From NCBI GenBank assembly GCA_947311845.1, contig CAMZMU010000063.1:55551618-55615617 (forward strand): DNA of 64,000 nt, written 5' to 3'. Shown in pieces: positions 12,661 through 29,112 of this stretch; within the stretch, counting starts at the first letter, position 1; each line of letters begins with the position of its first letter. Made by a program: the position numbers and the translations under genes. This stretch comes from Poa pratensis (taxonomy: Eukaryota > Streptophyta > Magnoliopsida > Poales > Poaceae). Below the pieces are notes generated by a model, which searched no databases, had not been told where the DNA came from, and worked only from the letters and a program-made list of their open reading frames with translations.

Positions 12661-13401
12661 TTAGCAAATTGCCCGTGCGTTGCAACGGGTTTAAAATAAC
12701 CAAACATTACGTGCTATTGCCCGTGTTAAATAAAGAACGACAGACACATTACGTGCTATTGCCATTGTGTTCCGTGTGTGCAGTACATATATTTATATAA
12801 CAGCAGGGCAGAAGAGATACTAAAAAAGTTGGGACCAATTTTCCTATATAAAATTCGTAAACATGTTGATTAATCATTGAGCTGTAGAAAAAGTTTGACT
12901 CGCTTCAACTGAATTATGTTAAATATTTTCTTTGCTATTTCTTTGTCATGCAATAAATCATTCTTTGTTGTTATAGATCATGTATTGTTCGGAGAATGGT
13001 AGGAAGTGGCAACTGTATTCATAGATAATATAAGATGTCTACCAAATTCAGACTTCAAATTTAAAGACAAATTTATATTAAGAGACAACATCCATGTAGT
13101 TAAACATTCGGAGATAACTTATACGGAGTAGCTAATATTATGTCGACTTGTATTCCCATGTAATTTAACTAGCGATTTTCTGCATGATGATTTCATACTT
13201 TTGGATAACTATTATACAAACAAACAAGATTGTAAAGCAAGTGTCGAGGTTTTCTTTTAATTCTATAAGGATTTATTTAATGCGACAAAATTTTGGGTTA
13301 AACCCGATGTACGTCCAATGACATACCAGTATACTATACTTCAAACCTGAATTTTTTAAATTTAATTCTATACCCGTTGCAACGCACGGGCACTTTGCTA
13401 G
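12661..13401. mobile_element. Segment bounded by inverted Helitron 3' ends
   Basis: The left end, read on the minus strand, contains CCCGTTGCAACGCACGGGC (12671-12689) followed by AATTTGCTAAA, a minus-strand Helitron 3' terminus. The right end has CCCGTTGCAACGCACGGG at 13373-13390 followed by CACTTTG and CTAG at 13398-13401, a plus-strand 3' terminus. The outer ~40 bp of the two ends are inverted repeats of each other. No 5' terminus was found for either. An internal ~17-bp repeat (ATTACGTGCTATTGCC) occurs twice near 12707-12765. 12276-12660, just left, is unassigned. Confidence 0.55.
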
Positions 13402-14226
13402 TACTTGTATAATCAAAGAAAATCAATACGGTGTAAGGAAATCAGGTAGTCCCATTGTGATCATCCATAATACCGTACAACATTCCATTTCCACCTCCAT
13501 GGGGATTACAGGAGCAAAGATTCAGCTCAGACAAGTCTTGACATAAATCAACCTACTTGCATATCATTTGTGAAAATTGCACAGGGGCAGGGTTAAGCAA
13601 TTCCATGGTCAGTCGCTAACTAAGAAAATTATGTGTCAGTTTACAGTAACTGAGCGAAATTAAGGGCACTACATATTTTTGTTTCGTGTATGGTGTAGGG
13701 ATTGCATCACAGGTATCAGCATAGACTGGGAGCAACAGCTACTACAGATGCAGCCGGCTGACACAAGGGGTTGAAAACTATACCTTGAAATTGAAGTGTA
13801 GGCAGAATGTTAAAGCGTGAATCAAATCCCTGCAAAATTGTTGTGACCTCATATATTCTCCATTTCATTAAACCAGGATGTGCATCCAATATTTTTTCCA
13901 ACACAAAAGTATGATTTCTTCCTGTTCGAGATTTCGGCACTTCATACACAATCTACACCCTATCTCAAGCTATGTTAAGCTTATAAAGTATGCCCTCTGG
14001 TGCGGCACGTCAAAGAGAAGCATTGTGGCTATCCAAGTAGATTGGAGGAGATCATCCACAGATCCAAATAGCAGATAAGGCAGATGCGACCAACTGAGAT
14101 GCAATGCAAAAGGGCACCATCAAGCAAAGCACCTTAGGACCCCATGGATGAACCAGTGCGGTGCTTAAATGAAGCCAAGAGCAGCAGGTAGCAATGTTCA
14201 CTTCAAGCCACCCCATGGTTAGTTCT
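13402..14226 (-). other. Downstream / probable 3' UTR of the CHR19-like gene
   Basis: AT-rich sequence between the Helitron end and the CHR19 stop codon. It is likely to hold the 3' UTR and polyadenylation site of the minus-strand gene, but no signal could be chosen with confidence. The minus-strand ORF at 13716-13949 has no recognisable family. Confidence 0.4.
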
Positions 14227-19766
<5,540 letters not shown>

Positions 19767-20219
19767 CGGGGCGGCGGCTGCGGGCCTGCGGCTCCCTCTG
19801 GGGTCTAGGGTTTGGGGGCAGCCGTGCCGGGGGGCGGGCGCAGTGCCCCCGTAGTAGGCAGGATCCGAGGAGGCGGCGGCGGGGAGCGCGAGAATTTGGG
19901 GGGAAGACGGGGAGGTCGGGAAAATTTGGGCGGCCTGGAAGTGCGGAGAATGGAGCGGCGCCGAAGAGAGCGCCAATTGCCTTTCGGGAAGAGGACGATT
20001 CGTTAAATTTTGCCGTTTTCGGGGGTCATGTTTGTTTTCTGATAAAGTTTTCGAATACTTTTCTTGCCGTGTATGGCCAGCGTATGTCACTGTGTTTCAG
20101 AGTCGTGGCAGAGTGCCGTGTCGTGATTGAACTATGATTCTGAACTTGTTGGGTTTATCTTTGGATCAGGTTTCACTGAGCTCATTTGCTTGGATGAATC
20201 ACCTGCCTCATCAAAGTTG
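19767..20219 (-). promoter_or_regulatory. 5' flank of CHR19-like gene
   Basis: GC-rich sequence directly upstream of the chosen start (to about 19990) gives way to AT-rich sequence. The frame of exon 1 stays open for 108 codons upstream, but that extension is Pro/Ser-rich and not family-like, so it is taken as 5' UTR. No TATA box is obvious. Confidence 0.35.
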
Positions 20220-20372
20220 TACTCCTCCATTTTTTATAATATAAGATGTTTTATCTATTTTAGTTTTTTTCAGATTTAAATGTATCTATACAAGTTTTAG
20301 TGACATTTCAATCTGTATCTAGATAACACGTGAAATAGTTAAAACATCTTATATTAATAAATGAAGGGAATA
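20220..20372. mobile_element. Stowaway (Tc1/Mariner-type) MITE
   Basis: Starts TACTCCTCCATTTTTTATAA and ends with its inverted form (TTATATTAATAAATGAAGGGAATA). TA is at both borders and the body is about 150 bp. ATATAAGATGTTTTA at the left is mirrored by TAAAACATCTTATAT at the right. Confidence 0.8.
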
Positions 20373-20452
20373 CTAAACAGTTAATTGACAAGATTCCCGT
20401 GAGCACTGACTTCACTTCTGAACAATTTTCGACCGAATGAATGAATATACTA

Positions 20453-20753
20453 GGTGCCTCTTTGATTCAAAGGAATATCATACAATTTTGATCTTATAAT
20501 ATATTTTCTATAGAAGTTGTTTGATTCATAAAATCATATCCCATAGAAATTAATCTCATAGTAATATTGTAATGTAAATATATGAAGAAAAGTATGAGGT
20601 CTAACCTCATGAAAAATTACTTCACCACAATCAAAGAGAAACTCTCTTCCCATCAGATTTAATTAGACATTCCATCTCAATCCTATAGGTTTCATATTCC
20701 TACATTTTTTCTATCTTATTTTTTCTATCTTAATTATGAATCAGATGAGCCCT
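20453..20753. mobile_element. MITE, probably hAT- or Harbinger-type
   Basis: The left end GGTGCCTCTTTGATTCA and the right end TGAATCAGATGAGCCCT are inverted imperfect repeats around a 300-bp AT-rich body. The next stretch (20754-20900) opens with GGCCCCATTCGGTTCAC, a similar terminus, and may be one end of a second, diverged copy. Superfamily not certain. Confidence 0.45.
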
Positions 20754-21449
20754 GAGGCCCCATTCGGTTCACATAATTTATGCAGGAATTTCATATCATA
20801 TCGTTGGGAAGGAAGGATTGATGTACAATGTTCTAGGGGAAAATTTAGCGTCCCGCACCGATTCCATGGGATTGGAAACATCCACCACAAGCTCATTATT
20901 TGGCGGAATGTATTTACTACTCAAATTTGTCTTGATAATCTTATAAGTCATTATTTATATCTTCTTGGATGCTTTTTATTTGATTGCTTATTGAGGTAAT
21001 GCCTTTCTCATATCATTTTTTTGTCTTGAATTCTCAGATATGGTTTGATTTTTTCAACTATTCATTAATGGGTAAGTGCATTTGGTTCCACTCATATTAT
21101 GAGAAGTACACATTTTGTGGAGGATCTCGTATTATATTGGTCTTCTGAATTTGTTCGATTTCGGTAATTGTTGACAATGTGGGAGAAGTTTACAGGGCTT
21201 AAGAGAAATGGTTTTATGCTTAAACTTTGGTGTGTGCTTAAGTGTCTACAAGCCCACTCCTGCATTAGTGAGCAACCAATAAGGACCTAGCTAAGCGACC
21301 CAGGCACTTGAACCATACAAGTAGACTTTGGCCATGGATAGCCCGACCCAGACGACCCGAAAGTTTCACGCAGAGCTAGATCATGCTGGGCTCGAGCCTT
21401 AATTATGAGCCCGAAAGTCGGGCAAGGCTAGGCTCATGCTTACTGAAAG
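20754..21449. other. Intergenic; GCCCG-rich repeat near the MULE
   Basis: No gene. 21320-21440 is rich in GCCCGA/CGGGC motifs and seems to continue on the other side of the Pack-MULE (22933-23035, with GAGCCCG and CCGGGCCCGG), so the MULE probably inserted into an older repeat. Confidence 0.4.
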
Positions 21450-21713
21450 GACTAATTATAGTTTTCACCCCCAAATGTCACCCTCTGAACAACATTCACC
21501 CTGAATTTGAAAACGGATGATTTCAACTCTGAAATGTATCAAACCGGATGATTTCAACCCTGAAATGTACCAAACCGGATGAATAACCCCACGTTAGTGG
21601 TTTTTTCTCGAATTTTGGGCGGTTTTGAGTCGAATTTGGACGGTTTTGGACATTGAAGGCCTCGTTGACGTGGCGGTGATGTGGCTACCTAGTTAACGCC
21701 TTGGGCCCGGTGC

Positions 21714-22157
21714 CGGCGTGCTCCAGCCGCTCGCCGGCCTCGACGCGCTCCGCGTGCTCAGCCTCAAGGGGAATGCGCTCTTGGGCGCTGTGCCGGACCT
21801 CTCGTCGTTGCCTGGCCCCAAACTCCTCTTCCTCTCCCGCAACACGCTCTTTGACGACATCCCGCGCTCGCTCGGCGCGCTCTACCGCCTTGACCTCTCC
21901 TTGAACAATCTCTCGGGGTCGTGTCGCCCGAGCTCGGCCGGCTCGACCGGCTGGTCACGCTTAGGCTGGATTCGAACAGGTTGAGTGGTGTGGTCGACGG
22001 CATTGCCCTGTTGAGGCTGCATGACTTCAATGTGTCGAATAATCTGTTCACCGAGAGCATTCTGGCGGCCATGGCGCGGTTCCCGGCCGCGGCGTTAGAC
22101 GGGATTGTCGGCCTGTGCGGCGCGCCGCTACCGCCGTGCGTGGCGGCGAACTCCAGC
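21714..22157 (+). pseudogene. Captured LRR ectodomain fragment of a receptor-like (inactive-type) kinase
   Basis: Frame 1 reads LQPLAGLDALRVLSLKGNAL and on through KLLFLSRNTL and ALYRLDLSLNNLSG. After a one-base loss near 21917 it continues in another frame as PELGRLDRLVTLRLDSNRLS, FNVSNNLF and GLCGAPLPPC. These are the leucine-rich repeats and the terminal Cys-pair cap found in the ectodomain of plant receptor kinases of the At1g48480/At5g67200 type. The signal peptide and transmembrane segment are missing. It is inside the Pack-MULE and cannot make a receptor by itself. Confidence 0.75.
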
Positions 22158-22492
22158 TACCCAGTTGGAGATCGGTCGATCGATCAAGGTCCTCATGAGT
22201 TTCTTTAGATTTGCAGATGCATCTTTTCGTGAGACGGTCTGCTCGTCGATCCATGCATGTTATGTATGAGTGTGACGCGGCGAGGTCTTAAGGCCGGTGA
22301 TCACCAATGCACACATGGACCTTCTAGATTTGAAACCCGGATCGATGTGCGATTCATAGACCCTGCATTTAAGCTACTCGCTCAGGATACGGTACTCTTG
22401 CTGATAGCTAGGCAATGTGAAGTGTTGGGGTACAGAGGAGGTGATCTTGATGTTTGCTCCGTATCTGCTATCCTTGAGGCGAAGATGAAGCT

Positions 22493-22620
22493 GCCGCGAC
22501 GGTGGTGCGGGAGGAGTGGATGTCAGAGGTATTCGATTTGGAGCTGATGAAGGACAAGGGCATCGAGGAAGAGATGGTGGCCATGTTGCAGCTGACGCTG
22601 AGCTGCGCGGCGCCGAGCCG
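22493..22620 (+). pseudogene. Captured kinase C-terminal fragment of the same receptor-kinase type
   Basis: A short open stretch reads [20 protein letters not shown], then [15 protein letters not shown]. This matches the end of the kinase domain of plant LRR receptor kinases (subdomain X-XI region). The kinase catalytic loop is absent, and the 22157-22490 spacer between this and the LRR piece is not recognisable. Order and orientation agree with capture from a single parent gene with the middle lost. Confidence 0.7.
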
Positions 22621-23123
22621 GGCTAGCGGACCCGCACCCCTGCGCACCATTCGCGCTGCCAGCTGCGGCTGAGCGCTGCAGGCCGCCATCGCTTGCCGGC
22701 GCCGCCGTAGCGGGACAACACTGTTATCTCCTTCGACGACACGTCATCGCCACATCATCCCACAAAACCACCAAATCTGTCCAAAACCGGCATAGGGTGT
22801 GATTCATCTGGTTTGGTACATTTCAGGGTTAAAATCATCTGGTTTTCAAGTTCAGAGTGAATATTGTCCAGAGGGTGATATTTGAGGGTGAAAACTATAC
22901 TTAATTTTTCCAGTAATTTTTCGTTACTGAAAAGACAATTTAGGCCAGAGCCAGGCCAGACTCGGGCTTACCAAAAAAGACAATCTAGGGCGAGCCCGAT
23001 GGACAGGCCGGGCCCGGATTGGACCTGGATTTTCAGCAATTTTCCCTGCCCGGTCCAAGATTTGGGGTATACAAGGCACATCTCGGCGTCAGCCGTGCGA
23101 CGCACCCTCTGCCTCTGCCCCTC

Positions 23124-23492
23124 ATGTCGGACGTTTACAAGAAAGCGAAGCCCGGCCGCCTCGTCTTCAAGGGCGGCGAGGCCGCCACCCTCCGCAAGCC
23201 CAAGAAGCAGAAGAAGAACAAGAAGACCGCCGCCGACGTCCCCGCCGACGCCGACCCCGAAGGCGCAGCGGCAGAGGCCGCGCCCACGGAGGGCGCCGAG
23301 GGCGGAGGCGCTGGGGGCGACGACTACACCATCGACGCGGCGAAGCGGATGAAGTACGAGGAGATTTTCCCCGTGGAGACGAGGAAGTTCGGCTACGACC
23401 CGTCCAACGCCGCCCGCACCTCCCGCGACCGCACCGTCGAGCAGGCCCTCGACGACCGCGTGCGGAAGAAGGCCGACCGCTACTGCAAGTGA
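23124..23492 (+). CDS. Small Lys-rich conserved plant protein, function unknown
   Basis: 122 codons in one exon, beginning MSDVYKKAKPGRLVFKGGEA and ending RVRKKADRYCK. The N-terminus has the GRLVFKGG motif followed by a basic tract (about 26-38, KPKKQKKNKK) like a nuclear signal. The middle is Ala/Glu/Gly-rich and probably disordered. The C-terminal part (about 75-122: YTIDAAKRMKYEEIFPVETR) is the conserved block. I recall similar short plant proteins, with some likeness to the FAM32A type at the N-terminus, but cannot name a function. The start was chosen because homologues begin MSD; an in-frame ATG at 23019 would add 35 unrelated residues. GC-rich, with AT-rich 3' sequence to about 24680. 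Confidence 0.75.
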   Translation: MSDVYKKAKPGRLVFKGGEAATLRKPKKQKKNKKTAADVPADADPEGAAAEAAPTEGAEGGGAGGDDYTIDAAKRMKYEEIFPVETRKFGYDPSNAARTSRDRTVEQALDDRVRKKADRYCK

Positions 23493-24683
23493 GGTGCGGC
23501 GCTCGAATCTAGGGTTTGTTGGTTCGGCGGAATCAGCCGCTTAGATTGTTTCGCTCCAGACGGATTCGATTTGTCGCTGCTGTCGAAACACATGAATTTA
23601 GTTGTTGACGGCTTGACGCTGCTACATGTTTGGTTGCCTAGTTTGTTTAGGTATGAAAACTATGAAACCGATGTATTGCTACTGCAGTTTGATGTTTAAT
23701 GTACATTGGCCTACCATTAGTAACAGTCTGTATTCATAATCCAAATTTCTGATGTTGATGTTATATGTAACATGTGCATGGTCCAACTTCTGAGTATCGA
23801 TTGAAGGCTGCTAAAATACAGTAGGGTGTGGTGCTGTAGGATCTCTGCAGCAGGGTGAATGTAGCCATGTAGGGATTCACCGACTGCTATATCCAGAGAT
23901 TGAGTCTTAACTTTCTGCGATAGTTGTCACGAGGTGTGAACTAATGTTTTGATGATAATCTAAAATTGGTGTTTAGCGCTGGCTGAGAGGTGAATGCTAA
24001 ATCTCATAAAAACTGACCAACTTGAGCTGTCAGCTACTTGGATCAGTCTGTGGGTTATGGTCAGGTTATCTTCATGTAATTTGTGGTATTGCTCTGTTCA
24101 CCTTTTCTGGTAGATAAATGATACATATAGGATAAACTGACTATGTTGGTGGGCTTTTGCTGGTGAGAAGGAGGAAGACCCACCGGTCACCTGCCCTCAG
24201 ATAAGATGGACAGCGTTGTAGCAATTTTTCGTAATCAAATTTATTTATGCATAGCAGAACTCTTTCTGGCAATGCCCTGAGTAATATATGTGACTTACCC
24301 ATAGATAGTACACCTTGTTGATATGGACATGTTTGTTGAGCAAAATGGATTTGCGCAGGTCAAGTGAGATTTTTTTCTTGCTTATCCGATTGCATGTTTT
24401 CGCTGCATTTGTCACACATGGTGTTGTAGATATGCATATGTAGTTCGTAGTTTAACAAGTTACATGCAGGATGGAGGCCTCTGGTGTCATCTTTATGAAC
24501 CATGGGCTTGTCAGATTTGTTATATTATTGCTGTTGCTCTTTAATTTTCCCGCTGTGTATTATATTTTATATATCATGGTTTTGTTCGGTTCGACCATTC
24601 TGTTTTCACTCTTTCCCGCCTCCCTGTTGCAGATCTGTCTTTCTAACTCTTTCATTCTTCATTACACAGTGCCTTTTACTTTC
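23493..24683. other. 3' flank of the small Lys-rich gene, no further gene
   Basis: AT-rich, probably 3' UTR and spacer. Sequence resembling splice acceptors (TGCAG near 24470) raises the possibility of a 3' UTR intron, but nothing decides this. Confidence 0.4.
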
Positions 24684-24688
24684 TTCAG

Positions 24689-25170
24689 TGTTGGAGGGCA
24701 AACCAACCCTCCTCAGCGACACACGCCGAGCAGCCTCCCGGCGCCACAAACGCCGGACAGAGACGGACGAAGGAGACACCAATAGTTTTCTGGCGCACAG
24801 ACGCCTATATCTTGGCTTTATTTCTCACAACTACTCAAACATATACATGGAGGTACACACGCACACACGCAGTACAACCCAGGGAGCTCTCCTGCCGGCC
24901 GGGCACACACCACGGTCCTGACGGAGACTACATCTCACCTGTTCACTCTCACATCCACCCCTTTGGGTGCATGTCCTATTTACAGGACTTTACAACCGAC
25001 CTAGGTAGGAAATATCTAGACCTACCTTCTAGTGCCTTCTACTAGATTACAACACATGTGTATTCTAGAGACTACCACTAGGTACAACTCATGTGTACTC
25101 TAGAGACTTCTACTAGCTACTACCTTACTACATGGTAGATATTTCTAGAACGCACAGGATTATTCCAACA
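24689..25170 (-). repeat. 3' LTR of the miniature element
   Basis: Opens TGTTGGAGGGCAAACC and closes TTATTCCAACA. It has CCTGCCGGCCGGG where the other LTR has CCGGCCGGG. Confidence 0.9.
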
Positions 25171-25182
25171 ATCTCCCCCCTA
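25171..25182 (-). other. Polypurine tract of the miniature element
   Basis: Reads TAGGGGGGAGAT on the minus strand, immediately before the 3' LTR: the second-strand priming site. Confidence 0.8.
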
Positions 25183-25215
25183 ATCCTGATGCGTTCACTT
25201 GTGAAACCTAGCAGC

Positions 25216-25588
25216 CACGGACTCGACCTGGCACACACGCCGGTCGCCACCGCACGGACACAACTTGGCGCTCACATACGCCGGTCGCCATCGCCACGGA
25301 CACAACCTGGCGCTCACATAAGCCGGTCGCCACCGCCACGGACACAACCTGGCGCTCACATGCGCCGGTCGCCATCGTCACGGACACAACCTGGCGCTCA
25401 CATGCGCCGGTCGCCATCGTCACGGACACAACCTGGCGCTCACATACGCCGGTCGCCACCGCCACGGACACAACCTGGCGCTCACATACGCCGGTCGCCA
25501 CCGCCACGGACACAACCTGGCGCTCACATACGCCGGTCGCCACCGCCACGGACACAACCTGGCGCGCACACGCGCCGGTCGCCACCGC
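25216..25588. repeat. 42-bp tandem minisatellite, 8 copies plus one degenerate
   Basis: Units begin CACGGACACAACCTGGCGCT and have a period of exactly 42 bp from 25253 to 25588 (336 bp = 8 units), preceded by a shorter degenerate unit at 25216. Because 42 is a multiple of 3, both strands stay open and give 14-residue peptide repeats (RTQPGAH... on plus, CERQVVSV... on minus). These long ORFs follow from the repeat and are not evidence of a protein. Confidence 0.9.
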
Positions 25589-25786
25589 CATGGCCATCGC
25601 ATGGCGCCGCTACGGCCTCCGTGGCCGCGCAGCACCTCCACGCCCCCGCCATGCCGCGCCACCGCGGCTCCTGCGCCACAACACGGGACCTCCGCGGCCT
25701 TCTCGCCGCGCCGCCGTGGCCGCTGCGCCACCACGCAGCGCCTCCGCAGCCTCCGTCCGCTGCGCACCACGGCCCCAAACCTTGCG

Positions 25787-25798
25787 GCTCTGATACCA
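25787..25798 (-). other. Primer binding site (initiator Met tRNA type)
   Basis: Reads TGGTATCAGAGC on the minus strand, two bases inside the 5' LTR; the usual primer site of plant copia and TRIM elements. Confidence 0.9.
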
Positions 25799-25800
25799 AT

Positions 25801-26278
25801 TGTTGGAGGGCAAACCAACCCTCCTCAGCGACACACGCCGAGCAGCCTCCCGGCGCCACAAACGCCGGACAGAGACGGACGAAGGAGACACCAATAGTTT
25901 TCTGGCGCACAGACGCCTATATCTTGGCTTTATTTCTCACAACTACTCAAACATATACATGGAGGTACACACGCACACACGCAGTACAACCCAGGGAGCT
26001 CTCCGGCCGGGCACACACCACGGTCCTGACGGAGACTACATCTCACCTGTTCACTCTCACATCCACCCCTTTGGGTGCATGTCCTATTTATAGGACTTTA
26101 CAACCGACCTAGGTAGGAAATATCTAGACCTACCTTCTAGTGCCTTCTACTAGATTACAACACATGTGTATTCTAGAGACTACCACTAGGTACAACTCAT
26201 GTGTACTCTAGAGACTTCTACTAGCTACTACCTTACTACATGGTAGATATTTCTAGAACGCACAGGATTATTCCAACA
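25801..26278 (-). repeat. 5' LTR of the miniature element
   Basis: Near-identical to the other LTR; followed by the target duplication TTCAG. Confidence 0.9.
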
Positions 26279-27683
26279 TTCAGTTAGGGTCCAATAGCTT
26301 GACTGGGTCCAAGGTTTTAGTTATGAGTTATTTGTCATATTTTTTATTTTTATTAAAACATAATATCAATGAGATAGCGTGCTTCTGTTGACGGTCATGT
26401 TCGCCCCGAATGTAGCTTGACATTCTTTTTCTTACTTGACAGGTGGTTAAATTATCGGAGTTGTTCGCTGCTGTCACGGGAGAGTCACTTGGAGTAGTGT
26501 TCCCGATGTATCAGAAAGTGTACCTTTGGACAACTTCTAGGCCTTTGATGGCATATGTAAATCAAGCTAGTCTCTCTAGCGATCAAGCATTTCCTTTAAT
26601 ATTGGCATGTTTGTACTAGTAAACAAAAGGATTATCGCATCTGGTATAATTCTCTTGTTCACTCCCATGTCTGTTTTGGTCAATTTCTGTATGCTTGGCA
26701 CATGCGATCAGGATCTACAATTGTGTTTGCGGTTCAGTTGTATCATTTATTTCACAGCTATTTTTGGTTCAGGATTCTCTATCCTCAAGTTATCCTTTGC
26801 TAAGGAATATTTGGCAAAAAGAAAATAGAGAATGTATGTTCCTTTTCTTCTGATGGCCAAACTTGACCAACACTAGATTATCGAGTAACATCAGGTACTT
26901 TCTGCTCTCTGTTTGGGTTATTGTGGATTTAGACCGCACATTACTGCATTATCTAGTACGGCTGCCACAATCGACTTGTTTAGTAAAGTTTGCTAAAGGT
27001 AGTATGTTTGAGGTACTTATAGGAATATTTAACTGGGACATAGCTGTCCATGATTGAGCCCGAGACAATCATGCAGTGTTTATATTAGGGTTCCTGTGGC
27101 AATGAGCAGGAATGTGAAAATTCTTTTCTGCATCACTTCGAAACATATTTGCGGTGGTATGCATCCCTGTTTTAAATATGGCATCATCTAGTGGTATGGT
27201 TCTAAAAGAACACACAAAGGATAATCTGGAAAACTATTCATAGAATGAATAGAATGTCTTTATATAAGATTTGTGGAATTATGATGGTCATTCTACTTCC
27301 ATCAATAATTCCTCTTATTATTTTCTTCTGTTCATCTGCTATGACCATGCATTTCCAAGAACAGTACATATGATATTGCCTGATAAAGTGAACAAATTAC
27401 ATGCCCACACGAGGGCTAGACTAGACTATAACTTGCTTCTGATTAAATGCTTAACCAAATATTTTGAAGTTCATAGGATTGTTGGGTGCCCGAGTCGCAG
27501 TGTGAGTTTTATTTCTTTGAGATATACAAAGTCAGCAACCATCTCAGGGCTAATATTATATGTTCTTCATGCAAATGTTAGCCGTGGATATTTGTTGGCC
27601 GTGGATATTTTCTTGCTATGAGGGGCGCATTAAGTGTTTACTCATCTGAGCTTCATGTTGACCTGTTGCATTTTTTCTGTTGG

Positions 27684-27712
27684 ACTAGCACTGAGCCGTG
27701 CGTTGCTACGAA
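27684..27712 (-). mobile_element. Orphan Helitron 3' terminus (minus strand)
   Basis: Read on the minus strand: CGTAGCAACGCACGGCTCAG, then TGCTAG followed by T. This is a diverged hairpin plus CTAG|T end. The body should extend rightward, but I found no matching 5' terminus. Confidence 0.45.
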
Positions 27713-28017
27713 GGCCACACAAAAACGTAAGGAGTTAGGCCATGATCATGAGGATTTTCGGAAGAGCCTTGGTATCATGGACCGTTATGTGGTTCCAGCA
27801 AAAATGAAGTGTTGGTTTCTATGAAAGTATGAGTGCATAAATTTAGCTGTATTTTTTTTTGCAAAAAACTGTTGGTCCTATGTATGAATCTAAATATCTA
27901 ATTGTGTTGTTTATTGGATGTCTTTTGCATGATTGGTGGCCCCACATGTGCGGATGGTTGTAGTTGTTTATTCAAGTCCTTTGTAAGATGTTGGTCCCAC
28001 CTATATATATATATATA

Positions 28018-28179
28018 CTCCCTCCGTTCCTAAATATAAGATGTTTTAGCTTTTTTTTCAGATTCACATGTATGTACATGTATCTAGACACGTTTTAATA
28101 TGTATGTTCACTCATTTCTGTCTGCAACTAGTCAACATTAGAAATACCTAAAACATCTTATATGTAGGAACAGAGGGAG
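28018..28179. mobile_element. Stowaway MITE
   Basis: CTCCCTCCGTTCCTAAATAT at the left and the inverted CCTACATATAAG-type end with CAGAGGGAG at the right, TA on both sides, 162 bp. It sits next to a TATATATATA run. Confidence 0.9.
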
Positions 28180-29112
28180 TATATAATAGTGGTGGGAGAG
28201 TGAACTTGCCACCAACTGCAAACTTTATAAGTAGGAAAGATATCCTAACTTGTCCATTTTAACTGCTTTTGACTTTATATTTCAATCACATAAAGTCTGC
28301 AGTTGAGAACTTTTACCATCTTCCCCTCTTCCATCCTAGCACTACTGATGCTGCGACTCTGCGAGGATGGAATAATTCCTCTGCATTCCTCCACTGGCTT
28401 CATACTTCGCCTGAACAACTTGTTCTTATTGTGTCCTTTGTATGATTTCTTCAAACTTTTAATCTGGTAAAAACAATGATCTCAATTGAAATGAAATTAT
28501 TTTTATACTGTCATCCCGCTTTGCATTTATCTGTTGATTTTCGAGGTCCGTTAACAGTTATCATGGTTATTCTCTTGTTTGAACTAATCTGTCACTGTGC
28601 TTTTTTGCTTCCATCGACTACGTCCAAAACTTCACAATTTTTCATACACCATGGCTATGGAATTTTATTGTCTTTACTAGTCTGCCCTGAGGGAGATAAT
28701 GGTTGTTCTACAGGAAGCCAGTGCTAAGTTTATCAAAGGACAAAGTAGCTTTCTTGTAATTTCACAGGTACTATGAGTGATAGATACTGCTGAAGTGGTC
28801 TGACAAGTCCTGAGTTGCATCTTTTGCATACATTTCATTCATTCACAGTTTCTCTTTTACAGCTGTGCTTTTGGACAAAAGTCATGCTAACCAATAGGGT
28901 GCAGAAGGATTTGATTGTTGATCCTATTCCTTCCATCTTCAGGTAACTTTATCTCTCTTTCTATGGCCATATCTGGCCTTCATAATGTTATACTTGCCCA
29001 AGAAAGCAATAACAGTGGTAACACAAGCATCCCATTTTCCCCCTTTGTGAAAACATAAAAGCTTTGCACCTCACGACACACCAGGAACTCAGATGCAGTC
29101 ACGTAGGTAGCA

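Larger units (their letters stand above)
21450..22923. mobile_element. Pack-MULE (Mutator-like element carrying receptor-kinase fragments)
   Basis: The left terminal ~110 bp (TATAGTTTTCACCCCCAAAT and on) is repeated in inverted form at 22800-22910. The element is flanked on both sides by the 9-bp sequence TTACTGAAA (21441-21449 and 22924-22932); a 9-bp target duplication is the Mutator hallmark. No transposase is present. Instead the interior holds two GC-rich pieces of one kind of gene, an LRR receptor-like kinase, which defines a Pack-MULE. The right TIR has about 14 extra bases at its tip. Confidence 0.8.
24689..26278 (-). mobile_element. Complete miniature LTR retrotransposon (TRIM-like), minus strand
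   Basis: Two LTRs, 24689-25170 (482 bp) and 25801-26278 (478 bp), both TGTTGGA...TCCAACA. They differ mainly by a 4-bp indel and a C/T change, so the insertion is young. The flanks carry a perfect 5-bp duplication, TTCAG (24684-24688 and 26279-26283). The internal region is only 630 bp and encodes no gag or pol. The primer site and polypurine tract show it lies on the minus strand. Movement would need proteins from another element. Confidence 0.9.

Noticed and set aside
19767..20090. 108-residue N-terminal extension of CHR19
   Set aside because: Open by chance in GC-rich leader; family members start at the M[KR]R.F[ED]EIS motif, found at 19766.
25216..25588. Regular 42-bp repeats as a CRISPR-like array
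   Set aside because: Units are contiguous with no unique spacers, and the setting is a plant retroelement.
25132..26112. 326-codon plus-strand ORF with 14-residue repeats
   Set aside because: It runs across the 42-bp minisatellite and both LTR borders of a TRIM that lies on the other strand; openness follows from a period divisible by three.
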